Positions 1 through 4,551 are shown, counted from the first letter of the stretch. The stretch: 10,877 nt of DNA from Candidatus Doudnabacteria bacterium (GCA_023245915.1 JAHFJK010000035.1:1-10877); one strand, 5' to 3'. Made by a program: numbers and translations. The notes: generated from the letters alone by a model not told the origin.

Positions 1-570
1 GCTAATGTGACGGCCGACATTTTCATTGGAAAACTCTCCGGCGACTATCTGCTTTAAAGAATGTAAAATTATTTCAGATGAAACCACCACAATGGTTTTG
101 CCGGTGTAATATTCAACAACATCTTCCAAAAAACTTTTTAATCTTTTGGCAACCTGTTTGCCGGTTTCTGAACCTTGAACCGGTTTGTTGACATTGTCAG
201 TCAGTCTTCTAAATTTATTTATATTTATTCCTTCAAGCTTACCCGCGCCAATGTCATTCAAACGGGGGTCTGTTTGAATTTTTAGATGTTGCAATTTGGC
301 CAAAGGCGCGGCCGTATCTTTGGTGCGCTGCATTTGGGAGGCTATGATGGCTAAAATTGCTTTATTTTTTAATTTCTTGGCCAAGCTTAAGGCCTGTAAT
401 TTCCCTTTCTCGGTTATATGAAATTGTTTTTTCGGATCGCCATTTACAATATTTAAAACATTATGCTGGCTTTCCGCGTGCCGCATGGCAATGATGGTAA
501 TTTTCTGCCTGCCTTTAACATGCGTCTTTCCGCAAGAGCAATGCCAATAAATTGGTTTAGGGGATTTCAT
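1..570 (-). CDS. Histidine phosphatase superfamily (phosphoglycerate-mutase-like) protein, partial, lacking the second catalytic His
   Basis: The reading frame is open from ATG at 570 to the left edge, giving 190 residues with the C-terminus outside the window. The phosphatase signature MRHAES (residues 29-34) supplies the nucleophilic His31. It is followed by the SQMQRTKDTA segment with the phosphate-binding Arg82, and by a RLNDIG..KLEG segment where the family usually has LxEx..GxxEG. The strand that normally reads VVSHGG reads VVSSEI (162-167), so Ser165 replaces the second catalytic His. The N-terminus carries HCSCGKTH (10-17), a Cys/His-rich patch that may bind metal; this is inference. 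No Shine-Dalgarno site precedes the ATG, and palindromic repeats begin 5 nt upstream. Superfamily assignment is firm. Activity and substrate are unknown; a non-catalytic or altered enzyme is possible. Confidence 0.8.
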   Translation of the reverse strand, partial: MKSPKPIYWHCSCGKTHVKGRQKITIIAMRHAESQHNVLNIVNGDPKKQFHITEKGKLQALSLAKKLKNKAILAIIASQMQRTKDTAAPLAKLQHLKIQTDPRLNDIGAGKLEGININKFRRLTDNVNKPVQGSETGKQVAKRLKSFLEDVVEYYTGKTIVVVSSEIILHSLKQIVAGEFSNENVGRHIS

Positions 571-574
571 AATA

Positions 575-610
575 AAATTTAGTGTTCGAGCTTGTCGAGA
601 ACCTAAATTT
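575..610. repeat. Palindromic intergenic element upstream of the phosphatase-like gene
   Basis: The arms AAATTTAG (575-582) and CTAAATTT (603-610) are perfect 8-bp inverted repeats. They enclose GTTCGAG...GAGAAC, which forms an inner stem with a small bulge. The element lies immediately upstream of the ATG at 570, so it forms or abuts that gene's 5' leader on the minus strand. It resembles dispersed intergenic palindromes seen in many bacteria; I do not know its family. Confidence 0.7.
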
Positions 611-613
611 ATC

Positions 614-642
614 TTCTCGACTCGCTGCGCTCGCTCGAAGAA
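614..642. repeat. GC-rich imperfect palindrome
   Basis: TTCTCGA on the left and TCGAAGAA on the right flank a CTCGCTGCGCTCGC core. The GC-rich core stands out from the AT-rich surroundings and resembles the cores of the elements at 2333-2408 and 3243-3339. Confidence 0.55.
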
Positions 643-679
643 TGAAGTTATAGCGAGTAGTTCTTAATCAGCTTTTATA

Positions 680-777
680 TAAAAGGAAAATTAGTGATAA
701 ATTATGGCGCAACTTTTTTTCCGTCAACTTATGATAAAAAATCATTCTTGCCGATTTTTATTAATGTTTTCCTTTTA
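680..777. repeat. 98-bp inverted-repeat-bounded intergenic segment
   Basis: TAAAAGGAAAA (680-690) and TTTTCCTTTTA (767-777) are perfect 11-bp inverted repeats, and similarity continues a little further inward. A separate 14-bp AT palindrome, CTTTTATATAAAAG, overlaps the left arm at 672-685. No gene is visible here. It could be a small MITE-like element, a structured leader or a boundary of the segment that carries the neighbouring coiled-coil gene. The function is unknown. Confidence 0.45.
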
Positions 778-804
778 CTAACAAGCTTTTTGATTGTTTA
801 TTCG

Positions 805-1224
805 CTATGAGTTCAATATTACAGTTATTATAACAAAATAAAAAAATTTTAGACAAAAGAAAGCCGGTGGCCGTTTCACGCCTTTTAGGAATGAATTCGG
901 CCGACCGGTTGAACTACTTGCGATAGGACAAGGTTTGTGTGACCTTCTCCAAATTGATTCTTTGATACGTCGCAAATATGTCCAGTAAGAGTGTAGTCGT
1001 TCAGCTCCGGTGTCCATCAGATACTGACTGAGCATGCGATTCTGCGTGGTCAGCTCTTGAACTTCAGATTGTGCGTCGGCAAGAGCCTTCTGGCACGCAG
1101 TGTGGGTCTGCCAGGCGTCTGAGATTGCTTCGCGAAGTACGGCGTTCTCTTTCTCAAAATCCTGCAATTGTTGGCGGAATGTCTCTATTACTTCTTTGGG
1201 GCCATCATTCGGTATATCGATCAT
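805..1224 (-). CDS. Hypothetical small coiled-coil protein with hydrophobic C-terminal tail
   Basis: This 139-residue frame starts at ATG 1224, preceded by a GGAGG Shine-Dalgarno site (1229-1233, 4-nt spacing) and a strong promoter, which together make the gene credible. Residues about 9-70 are rich in Glu, Gln, Leu and Ala with heptad-like spacing, suggesting a coiled coil. The middle (about 85-115) is basic and rich in Ser and Pro. The last about 20 residues are strongly hydrophobic and could be a tail anchor. I do not recognise a family. The coiled-coil half uses more GC-rich codons (CTG, GCC, CGC) than the neighbours, suggesting acquisition from elsewhere. A possible terminator hairpin at 859-877 lies inside the 3' part, so the true C-terminus is uncertain. 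It is divergent from rlmH. Confidence 0.6.
   Translation of the reverse strand: MIDIPNDGPKEVIETFRQQLQDFEKENAVLREAISDAWQTHTACQKALADAQSEVQELTTQNRMLSQYLMDTGAERLHSYWTYLRRIKESIWRRSHKPCPIASSSTGRPNSFLKGVKRPPAFFCLKFFYFVIITVILNS
859..877 (-). terminator. Possible intrinsic terminator or hairpin in the 3' part of the coiled-coil gene
   Basis: Read on the minus strand, GAAA-CG-GCC-ACC-GGC-TTTC forms a short bulged stem followed by TTTTGTCT and then long T runs. The stem is weak. If it works, transcripts would end before the stop codon at 805. Confidence 0.3.
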
Positions 1225-1228
1225 ACAC

Positions 1229-1233
1229 CCTCC
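1229..1233 (-). promoter_or_regulatory. Shine-Dalgarno site of the coiled-coil gene
   Basis: GGAGG on the minus strand lies 4 nt before ATG 1224. It is the only clear Shine-Dalgarno site in the window and fixes this start. The other genes checked start without one. Confidence 0.65.
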
Positions 1234-1236
1234 ATT

Positions 1237-1254
1237 GGGGTAATTGTATACCCC
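1237..1254 (-). promoter_or_regulatory. Putative operator palindrome covering the -10 box
   Basis: On the minus strand GGGGTA-TACAAT-TACCCC is a perfect 6-bp inverted repeat whose 6-nt centre is exactly the -10 hexamer TACAAT. This geometry is typical of repressor operators that block RNA polymerase. The regulator is unknown. Confidence 0.55.
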
Positions 1255-1270
1255 TAAAACTGTTCGTCAA
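1243..1270 (-). promoter_or_regulatory. Sigma-70-type promoter of the coiled-coil gene
   Basis: The -35 box TTGACG (1265-1270) and -10 box TACAAT (1243-1248) each match consensus at 5 of 6 positions and are separated by 16 nt. Predicted transcription starts near 1236, giving a leader of about 12 nt that just contains the Shine-Dalgarno site. Confidence 0.7.
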
Positions 1271-1327
1271 GTTGCTTAATTTATCAAATTTCTGGACTCT
1301 AGTTTGAATTATGATTAAAATGAATTT

Positions 1328-1798
1328 ATGTTTAAACTTAGGATTATTGCATTGGGAAAATTTAAGGAGCAGGCGTATTTGGACTTGGAGAAAGAGTATT
1401 TAAAAAGATTGCGCTCTTACGCAAAAATCGAAGTAATAGAATTGCCAGAAGTCCCCTATCATGTTCATCAAGACTTAAATTTAATTAAAGAAAAGGAAGC
1501 GGCAAAAATTATTAAGCAGCTGCCGGAAAATGGAATTGTAATTTTGCTGGAAGAAAAAGGTATTGCCAGAAATTCCCATGATTTTGCCCAATTTTTGCAA
1601 AGGACTGGTGGCTTAGGCAAGGAATTGGTCTTTGTGATTGGCAGCGGAATTGGTCTTCACGAGTCATTAAAACAATATTCAAATTATTCAATCTCCCTCT
1701 CCCCCCTCACCTTCCCTCATAATCTTGCTCGCCTAATTTTAGTGGAACAGATTTATCGAGCTGGTACTATACTTACAGGTAAAGAGTATCACAAATAG
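1328..1798 (+). CDS. rlmH: RlmH, 23S rRNA (pseudouridine1915-N3)-methyltransferase
   Basis: This is a SPOUT-family methyltransferase that, in the known family, uses S-adenosylmethionine to methylate N3 of pseudouridine 1915 in helix 69 of 23S rRNA on assembled 70S ribosomes. The 156-residue length matches the usual 155-160. The knot region is clear: FVIGSGIGL (102-110) corresponds to the family's FVIGGxxG cofactor loop, followed by LSPLTFPHNLARLILVEQ (124-141), QIYRAGTI and the C-terminal GKEYHK. The loop GSGIG differs slightly from the common GGAxG. ATG 1328 fits the full family length. No Shine-Dalgarno site is present; a TATGAT hexamer at 1310-1315 could be the -10 box of a short-leader promoter. 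The gene is divergent from the coiled-coil gene and ends at a strong terminator. Confidence 0.95.
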   Translation: MFKLRIIALGKFKEQAYLDLEKEYLKRLRSYAKIEVIELPEVPYHVHQDLNLIKEKEAAKIIKQLPENGIVILLEEKGIARNSHDFAQFLQRTGGLGKELVFVIGSGIGLHESLKQYSNYSISLSPLTFPHNLARLILVEQIYRAGTILTGKEYHK

Positions 1799-1807
1799 CG
1801 CTAAGGG

Positions 1808-3196
1808 CTAAGAGTTGATATCCCCTTCTCGGGGATTTTTAATTTCTGCAGCGATTAGTCCGAGGAAAATCCAGAGCAGGATTTGGGTTTGCTCCAGGGT
1901 ATAAAAATAATGGTCAAATTGCATGAGGAGCAAGAAGGTGGCCAGGATAGTAAAAAGTAAAAAGTAAAAAGTAAAAAGTTTAAAATCAATCCCTGGTTTT
2001 ATTTTCTTTAAGAGTCCCCAAAGATGAGAAAAAATGATCCATATTAAAAGTAGCGCGCCAGGGATGCCCAACTCAGCAGCTGCGATTATAAAGTAGTTGT
2101 GTGGGGGCTGTTTTTCCCAGGGTTGTAAAGTTTTACTGGAATAGTGTTCCATATGAAGCACGCTCTCCCCCACCCCAACCCCGAAGATTGGGTTTTTTTG
2201 TATCATATTTAACCCAACCGCGTTATAGAATTTTCTGTCAATTGTAGACTGATCGGAAAAAGTAGCTCGAGAAAAAAGAAAGGGTTTGAAGAGAAAAAAT
2301 GAGACAATAACAGAGATGGTCACCATCGTTAATGTCATTGCGAGCGACTGAAAGGAGCGCGGCAATCTATTTTGAGATTGCTTCGGCGCTTCGCGCCTCG
2401 CAATTACAGTTAAGCCTATTGAAAGAATCAACAACCCTAAAGCCAAAGCCAAATACGCTGCACGTGAAAAGGTTACTGTAACCCCCAAAATATTTAAGAA
2501 AAGCAGTAAGGAATACAGCATCCTGGATTTTCGTTTTTCCGATTGTATTAAAAGATAGACGGTTATAATAACTCCAGCAACCAGAAAGGCTGAAAGGGGA
2601 TTTGGGTGGGGGAAGGTGCCGTAACCACGGATTAACGTTGTTCCACCTGAAACAATTTTAGAAACCCCCAAAATTGCTGAATTTAAGTGCTGCTCTCCAA
2701 GTTTGTATAAGCCTATTGAGCTCTGGCTAGCGAATTGGCTTAAAGCCAAGACTGATTGAATAGCGCAAAACCATGCAAAAAGCTTAAAAAAGGTTATTTT
2801 TAAGGCTGTTTCTTGGAAAATGATCATAAATGTTTCATATGCAACAATTAGTTCTATAAATTTAAAGCAGTACCAAAGGTTTATTTGAGAAAGATTGGAT
2901 GATTTAAAAATTAAGGCTAAAATAAGCCAAATAATAAATATCGGCAATCCGATATTTATCTTTGTCCAAGAAAAATTCTCATATATATAAGGAAAAATAT
3001 AAACAAAGATGAGAATTAAAAAAATGTCGCTTAAATATAAGGAAAACGAGGTAAAATCAGAATAATCTCCTGTCAAAAAAGCTTCTTTTGTAAAAAAAAC
3101 GAGCCTAATTGGAAAAAAAATAGAAAAAATCAACAATATTAGAAGAAGTTTGATAATTTGCTTATTTTGTAAATTTATGATGTAATTATTTCGCAT
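1808..3196 (-). CDS. O-antigen ligase/polymerase-like (Wzy_C) multi-spanning membrane protein
   Basis: A 462-residue polytopic membrane protein of the O-antigen ligase / Wzy polymerase type. The family joins or polymerises lipid-linked glycans at the outer face of the cytoplasmic membrane; the substrate here is unknown. Visible family features are RGYGTFPHPNPLSAFL (190-205), VTFSRAAYLA, NPIFGVGVGES (335-345) and QPPHNYFIIAAAELGIPG (363-380), whose His matches the conserved periplasmic-loop His of ligases, plus about ten hydrophobic segments. The frame is open further upstream to 3343, but those extra 49 codons are mostly translated from a repeat element (3230-3377), so ATG 3196 is preferred. 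Residues 264-290 come from an inserted palindromic element, and residues about 407-416 from a 7-bp tandem repeat. The gene is convergent with rlmH. No Shine-Dalgarno site is seen. Confidence 0.85.
   Translation of the reverse strand: MRNNYIINLQNKQIIKLLLILLIFSIFFPIRLVFFTKEAFLTGDYSDFTSFSLYLSDIFLILIFVYIFPYIYENFSWTKINIGLPIFIIWLILALIFKSSNLSQINLWYCFKFIELIVAYETFMIIFQETALKITFFKLFAWFCAIQSVLALSQFASQSSIGLYKLGEQHLNSAILGVSKIVSGGTTLIRGYGTFPHPNPLSAFLVAGVIITVYLLIQSEKRKSRMLYSLLLFLNILGVTVTFSRAAYLALALGLLILSIGLTVIARREAPKQSQNRLPRSFQSLAMTLTMVTISVIVSFFLFKPFLFSRATFSDQSTIDRKFYNAVGLNMIQKNPIFGVGVGESVLHMEHYSSKTLQPWEKQPPHNYFIIAAAELGIPGALLLIWIIFSHLWGLLKKIKPGIDFKLFTFYFLLFTILATFLLLMQFDHYFYTLEQTQILLWIFLGLIAAEIKNPREGDINS
1820..1840 (+). 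terminator. Intrinsic terminator of rlmH
   Basis: ATCCCC (1820-1825), loop TTCTC, GGGGAT (1831-1836) and a T run form a 6-bp stem-loop with U tract 21 nt after the rlmH stop. It lies inside the last codons of the convergent membrane gene, whose C-terminal NPREGD residues are translated from this hairpin. Confidence 0.85.
1950..1977. repeat. Heptanucleotide tandem repeat inside the O-antigen ligase-like gene
   Basis: GTAAAAA occurs four times in a row (TTTTTAC on the coding strand), with a partial fifth unit. Because 7 is not a multiple of 3, gain or loss of one unit shifts the frame for roughly the last 50 residues. It is translated as the LFTFYFLLF stretch. Confidence 0.9.
2333..2408. mobile_element. 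76-bp palindromic (MITE/REP-like) element inserted in frame, with 5-bp target duplication
   Basis: The ends TGTCATTGCGAG (2333-2344) and CTCGCAATTACA (2397-2408) are inverted repeats matching at 11 of 12 positions. The element is flanked directly by GTTAA on both sides (2328-2332 and 2409-2413). Element plus one GTTAA is 81 bp, exactly 27 codons, so the host frame is kept. Removing it restores a continuous SIGLTMVTISV segment. The inserted peptide contains IARREAPKQSQ...SFQSLAMT. No transposase is encoded, so a partner in trans would be required. Confidence 0.8.
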
Positions 3197-3229
3197 GAAT
3201 CGATTGCTTATTTTTGCTCTCTTAAATTG

Positions 3230-3377
3230 AGTAACTGCCCACTGGCATTGCGAGCGATTTAAGGGCTTTGGCTTAAATTGCGTGGCAATCATATCTTGAG
3301 AAAGATTGCTTCGCTCGGATGCACTCGCTCGCAATGACAGCAATACCGATGTTTTGTATGCCCAGTGGGCAGTTACT
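3230..3377. mobile_element. 148-bp element with 16-bp perfect terminal inverted repeats
   Basis: AGTAACTGCCCACTGG (3230-3245) and its exact reverse complement (3362-3377) bound a segment that contains another palindromic element. No clear target duplication is visible. The element lies 33 bp upstream of the chosen start of the O-antigen ligase-like gene and probably forms part of its leader or promoter region. It ends 30 bp before the tRNA-Arg -10 box. Confidence 0.75.
3243..3339. repeat. Inner palindromic element related to the one at 2333-2408
   Basis: TGGCATTGCGAGCGA (3243-3257) and TCGCTCGCAATGACA (3325-3339) are inverted repeats matching at 14 of 15 positions. The interior shares GGCAATC, TTGAGA and GATTGCTTCG with the element at 2333-2408, so the two are copies of one family. 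This copy overlaps the left outer inverted repeat by 3 bp. Confidence 0.75.
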
Positions 3378-3407
3378 ATATTGATTCTAACACGGGGACA
3401 TTTTTTA

Positions 3408-3416
3408 TGTTATAAT
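3408..3416 (+). promoter_or_regulatory. Extended -10 promoter of tRNA-Arg
   Basis: TGTTATAAT is a perfect TATAAT hexamer (3411-3416) with the upstream TGn extension. No good -35 box is seen. Predicted start is near 3423, 16 nt before the tRNA. Confidence 0.6.
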
Positions 3417-3438
3417 TTCCGAGACTTAGTCTGGTTTT

Positions 3439-3513
3439 CTCCTCATAGTTCAATGGACAGAACGGGGGACTCCTAAGCCTCAAATCCAGGTTCGACTCCT
3501 GGTGAGGAGACCA
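3439..3513 (+). tRNA. tRNA-Arg (anticodon CCT)
   Basis: A 75-nt cloverleaf with encoded CCA. The acceptor stem is CTCCTCA/TGAGGAG, the D stem is GTTC/GAAC, the anticodon loop CTCCTAA gives anticodon CCT (reads AGG), the T arm is CCAGG-TTCGACT-CCTGG, and the discriminator is A. The anticodon stem GGGGA/GCCTC has a G-T pair and an A31-G39 mismatch next to the loop, so it is weaker than usual. Confidence 0.92.
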
Positions 3514-3520
3514 AAAAATT

Positions 3521-3529
3521 TGCTATAAT
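3521..3529 (+). promoter_or_regulatory. Extended -10 promoter giving a near-leaderless mRNA
   Basis: TGCTATAAT is a perfect extended -10. The hexamer ends at 3529 and the ATG is at 3538, so predicted transcription starts within 1-2 nt of the start codon. Confidence 0.55.
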
Positions 3530-3537
3530 TTTCTTAT

Positions 3538-3834
3538 ATGATCGATCCGGAATTACGTCATTACCTATCAGGCCTAAACCAGAATTTGACTGAAATCAAA
3601 AATCAGAAAAGTCCCGGCATTTGGCGGGCGTTTTTAAACGGCATGTTCAGCGCTTTTGGCTATGTTGTTGGGCTGGCGCTGATGGTAGCTGTTTTAGTAT
3701 GGATTTTGAATGCCACTGGTTTACTGCCAGAGTTTAAAAATCAAGTAAAAGATTTTAAGACCTTTATGACCAAGGCAGAAAAGTTAATTGATGCCGGGCA
3801 AAAGCAGCAGGAGAGTGGATCAATGGTCAAATAA
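3538..3834 (+). CDS. Small single-pass membrane protein, DUF5665-like
   Basis: A 98-residue protein. A polar N-terminus (ELRHYLSGLNQNLTEIKNQ) leads into one clear transmembrane segment (about 38-60, rich in Gly, Ala and Val), then LLPEF and a charged, probably helical C-terminal tail that ends in Gln- and Ser-rich residues. The arrangement (short helix, amphipathic WRAFLNGMFSAFG entry, single hydrophobic span, polar tail) resembles small DUF5665-type proteins; that name is from memory and moderately sure. Function is unknown. It sits between tRNA-Arg and tRNA-Ala on the same strand, with its own extended -10 box just ahead and no Shine-Dalgarno site, so translation may begin on a leaderless message. 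Confidence 0.75.
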   Translation: MIDPELRHYLSGLNQNLTEIKNQKSPGIWRAFLNGMFSAFGYVVGLALMVAVLVWILNATGLLPEFKNQVKDFKTFMTKAEKLIDAGQKQQESGSMVK

Positions 3835-3883
3835 AACCGCTTGAAGAATTAGGGGAAAAAGAGTAAATATTTTAGACTTTTTA

Positions 3884-3957
3884 GGGCCTGTAGTATAATG
3901 GTAATACGGATCCATGGCATGGATTAGTCGGGGGTCCGATTCCCCCCAGGTCCACCA
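3884..3957 (+). tRNA. tRNA-Ala (anticodon GGC)
   Basis: A 74-nt cloverleaf with encoded CCA. The acceptor stem GGGCCTG/CAGGTCC contains G3-T70, the classic alanine identity pair. The D stem is GTAT/ATAC, anticodon loop ATGGCAT gives anticodon GGC (reads GCC), and the T stem is GGGGG/CCCCC. The T loop reads TCCGATT, so position 55 is C instead of the nearly universal T. The anticodon stem GATCC/GGATT is closed by G-T. The following membrane gene starts only 12 nt after the CCA, so the two are probably cotranscribed and separated by tRNA 3' processing. Confidence 0.92.
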
Positions 3958-3969
3958 AATTTAGATAAT

Positions 3970-4248
3970 ATGCAAATAATTTTAGGAATTCTAGTCTCAG
4001 TAATTTTATATTTTCCGATTGTAGAATTTTTGAGCATGCCCTTTATTTATCGTCTTAAAAGTTCCGGTCAAAATGCGACAGGTGGGGGCGCGCCTTGGGT
4101 TATCGTTACGGCCACTTTAGAATTAATTGTTGGAGCGATAATTATTTGGAGGAAACCGAATAATAAAAATTTTGGAACCGGAATAATAATTGGTGCCGTT
4201 CTAATGGTTTTATTTATGCTTTTTTTAACTCCTGCCTTAGGGATTTAA
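3970..4248 (+). CDS. Hypothetical three-helix membrane protein
   Basis: A 92-residue protein, almost entirely hydrophobic. Transmembrane segments lie at about 2-22, 43-60 and 68-90. Between the first two is a polar loop with RLKSSGQNATGGGAPW (29-44); between the second and third is the basic RKPNNKN turn (61-67), probably cytoplasmic. I do not recognise a family. The start ATG lies 12 nt after the tRNA-Ala CCA with no Shine-Dalgarno site and no separate convincing promoter, so the mRNA is probably produced by cleavage of a tRNA-containing transcript. A tRNA-Pro relic follows 28 nt downstream. Confidence 0.65.
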   Translation: MQIILGILVSVILYFPIVEFLSMPFIYRLKSSGQNATGGGAPWVIVTATLELIVGAIIIWRKPNNKNFGTGIIIGAVLMVLFMLFLTPALGI

Positions 4249-4276
4249 TATTTAAGGGAAATATGTTTGTTTTTAA

Positions 4277-4319
4277 CGGGATGTAGTATACCGGTAGTAC
4301 GCGCTTTCATCCTGTACCA
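4277..4319 (+). pseudogene. Internally deleted tRNA-Pro relic (acceptor stem and D arm only)
   Basis: CGGGATG (4277-4283) pairs with CATCCTG (4308-4314, one G-T pair), and a CCA lies at 4317-4319. The D arm GTAT-ACCGGTA-GTAC and the following GCGCTTT match the intact tRNA-Pro at 4365 closely. The anticodon, variable and T arms are missing, as if deleted between the 5' side of the anticodon loop and the 3' acceptor strand. It is 43 nt long. It is most likely a dead copy, but the remaining parts still fold. Confidence 0.7.
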
Positions 4320-4364
4320 ATTTCTCATCATGTTTCAAAAACGTAATTTTTAATTGCCTTTGGC

Positions 4365-4438
4365 CGGGCTGGAGTATGACGGTAGTACGCACGCTTCGGG
4401 TGCGTGTAGACTGGGTTCAATTCCCAGCAGCCCGACCA
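4365..4438 (+). tRNA. tRNA-Pro (anticodon CGG)
   Basis: A 74-nt cloverleaf with encoded CCA. The acceptor stem CGGGCTG/CAGCCCG has C1-G72, typical of bacterial tRNA-Pro. The D arm is GTAT-GACGGTA-GTAC, the anticodon arm is CACGC-TTCGGGT-GCGTG with anticodon CGG (reads CCG) and G37, and the T arm is CTGGG-TTCAATT-CCCAG. All stems pair. It lies between two broken tRNA-Pro copies. A tRNA for the other proline codons must be elsewhere. Confidence 0.93.
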
Positions 4439-4456
4439 CAAGCAATGAAAATTGTT

Positions 4457-4543
4457 ACGGGACAAGGGTGCACGAAGACAGGGTTCAACTTGCCCCGTAG
4501 TGAGCCGAAGGCTTTACTACCAGGGTTCCCAGCAGCCCGACCA
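4457..4543 (+). pseudogene. Degenerate tRNA-Pro copy broken by a hairpin repeat
   Basis: The segment GGGTGCACGAAGACAGGGTT (4466-4485) resembles the 3' anticodon arm, variable loop and T arm of the intact tRNA-Pro. TCCCAGCAGCCCGACCA (4527-4543) is identical to its 3' end, including CCA. Between them lies a palindrome-containing stretch, and CAGGGTT is present on both sides (4479-4485 and 4521-4527). The 5' acceptor and D arm are not recognisable. Confidence 0.7.
4497..4520. repeat. Hairpin repeat within the tRNA-Pro relic
   Basis: GTAGTGAGCC, loop GAA and GGCTTTACTAC form a stem of about 10 bp with one bulged base. The flanking CCCC and CAGGG extend the imperfect symmetry. With the 7-bp CAGGGTT repeats on either side this looks like an inserted REP-type unit. 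Confidence 0.65.
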
Positions 4544-4551
4544 GGAATTTG

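Noticed and set aside
1071..1307. Plus-strand 78-residue open frame
   Set aside because: It lies opposite the coiled-coil gene, has no Shine-Dalgarno site or recognisable domain, and is rich in Arg and Ser as expected of an antisense reading.
3197..3343. N-terminal 49-residue extension of the O-antigen ligase-like protein
   Set aside because: Most of it is translated from the 3230-3377 repeat element and resembles typical repeat-derived peptides; the membrane protein proper fits a start at 3196.
4277..4543. A split or intron-containing tRNA made from the first and last tRNA-Pro fragments
   Set aside because: The acceptor strands (CGGGATG and CAGCCCG) and the anticodon stems of the two fragments do not pair properly, and the first fragment already has its own 3' acceptor strand and CCA.
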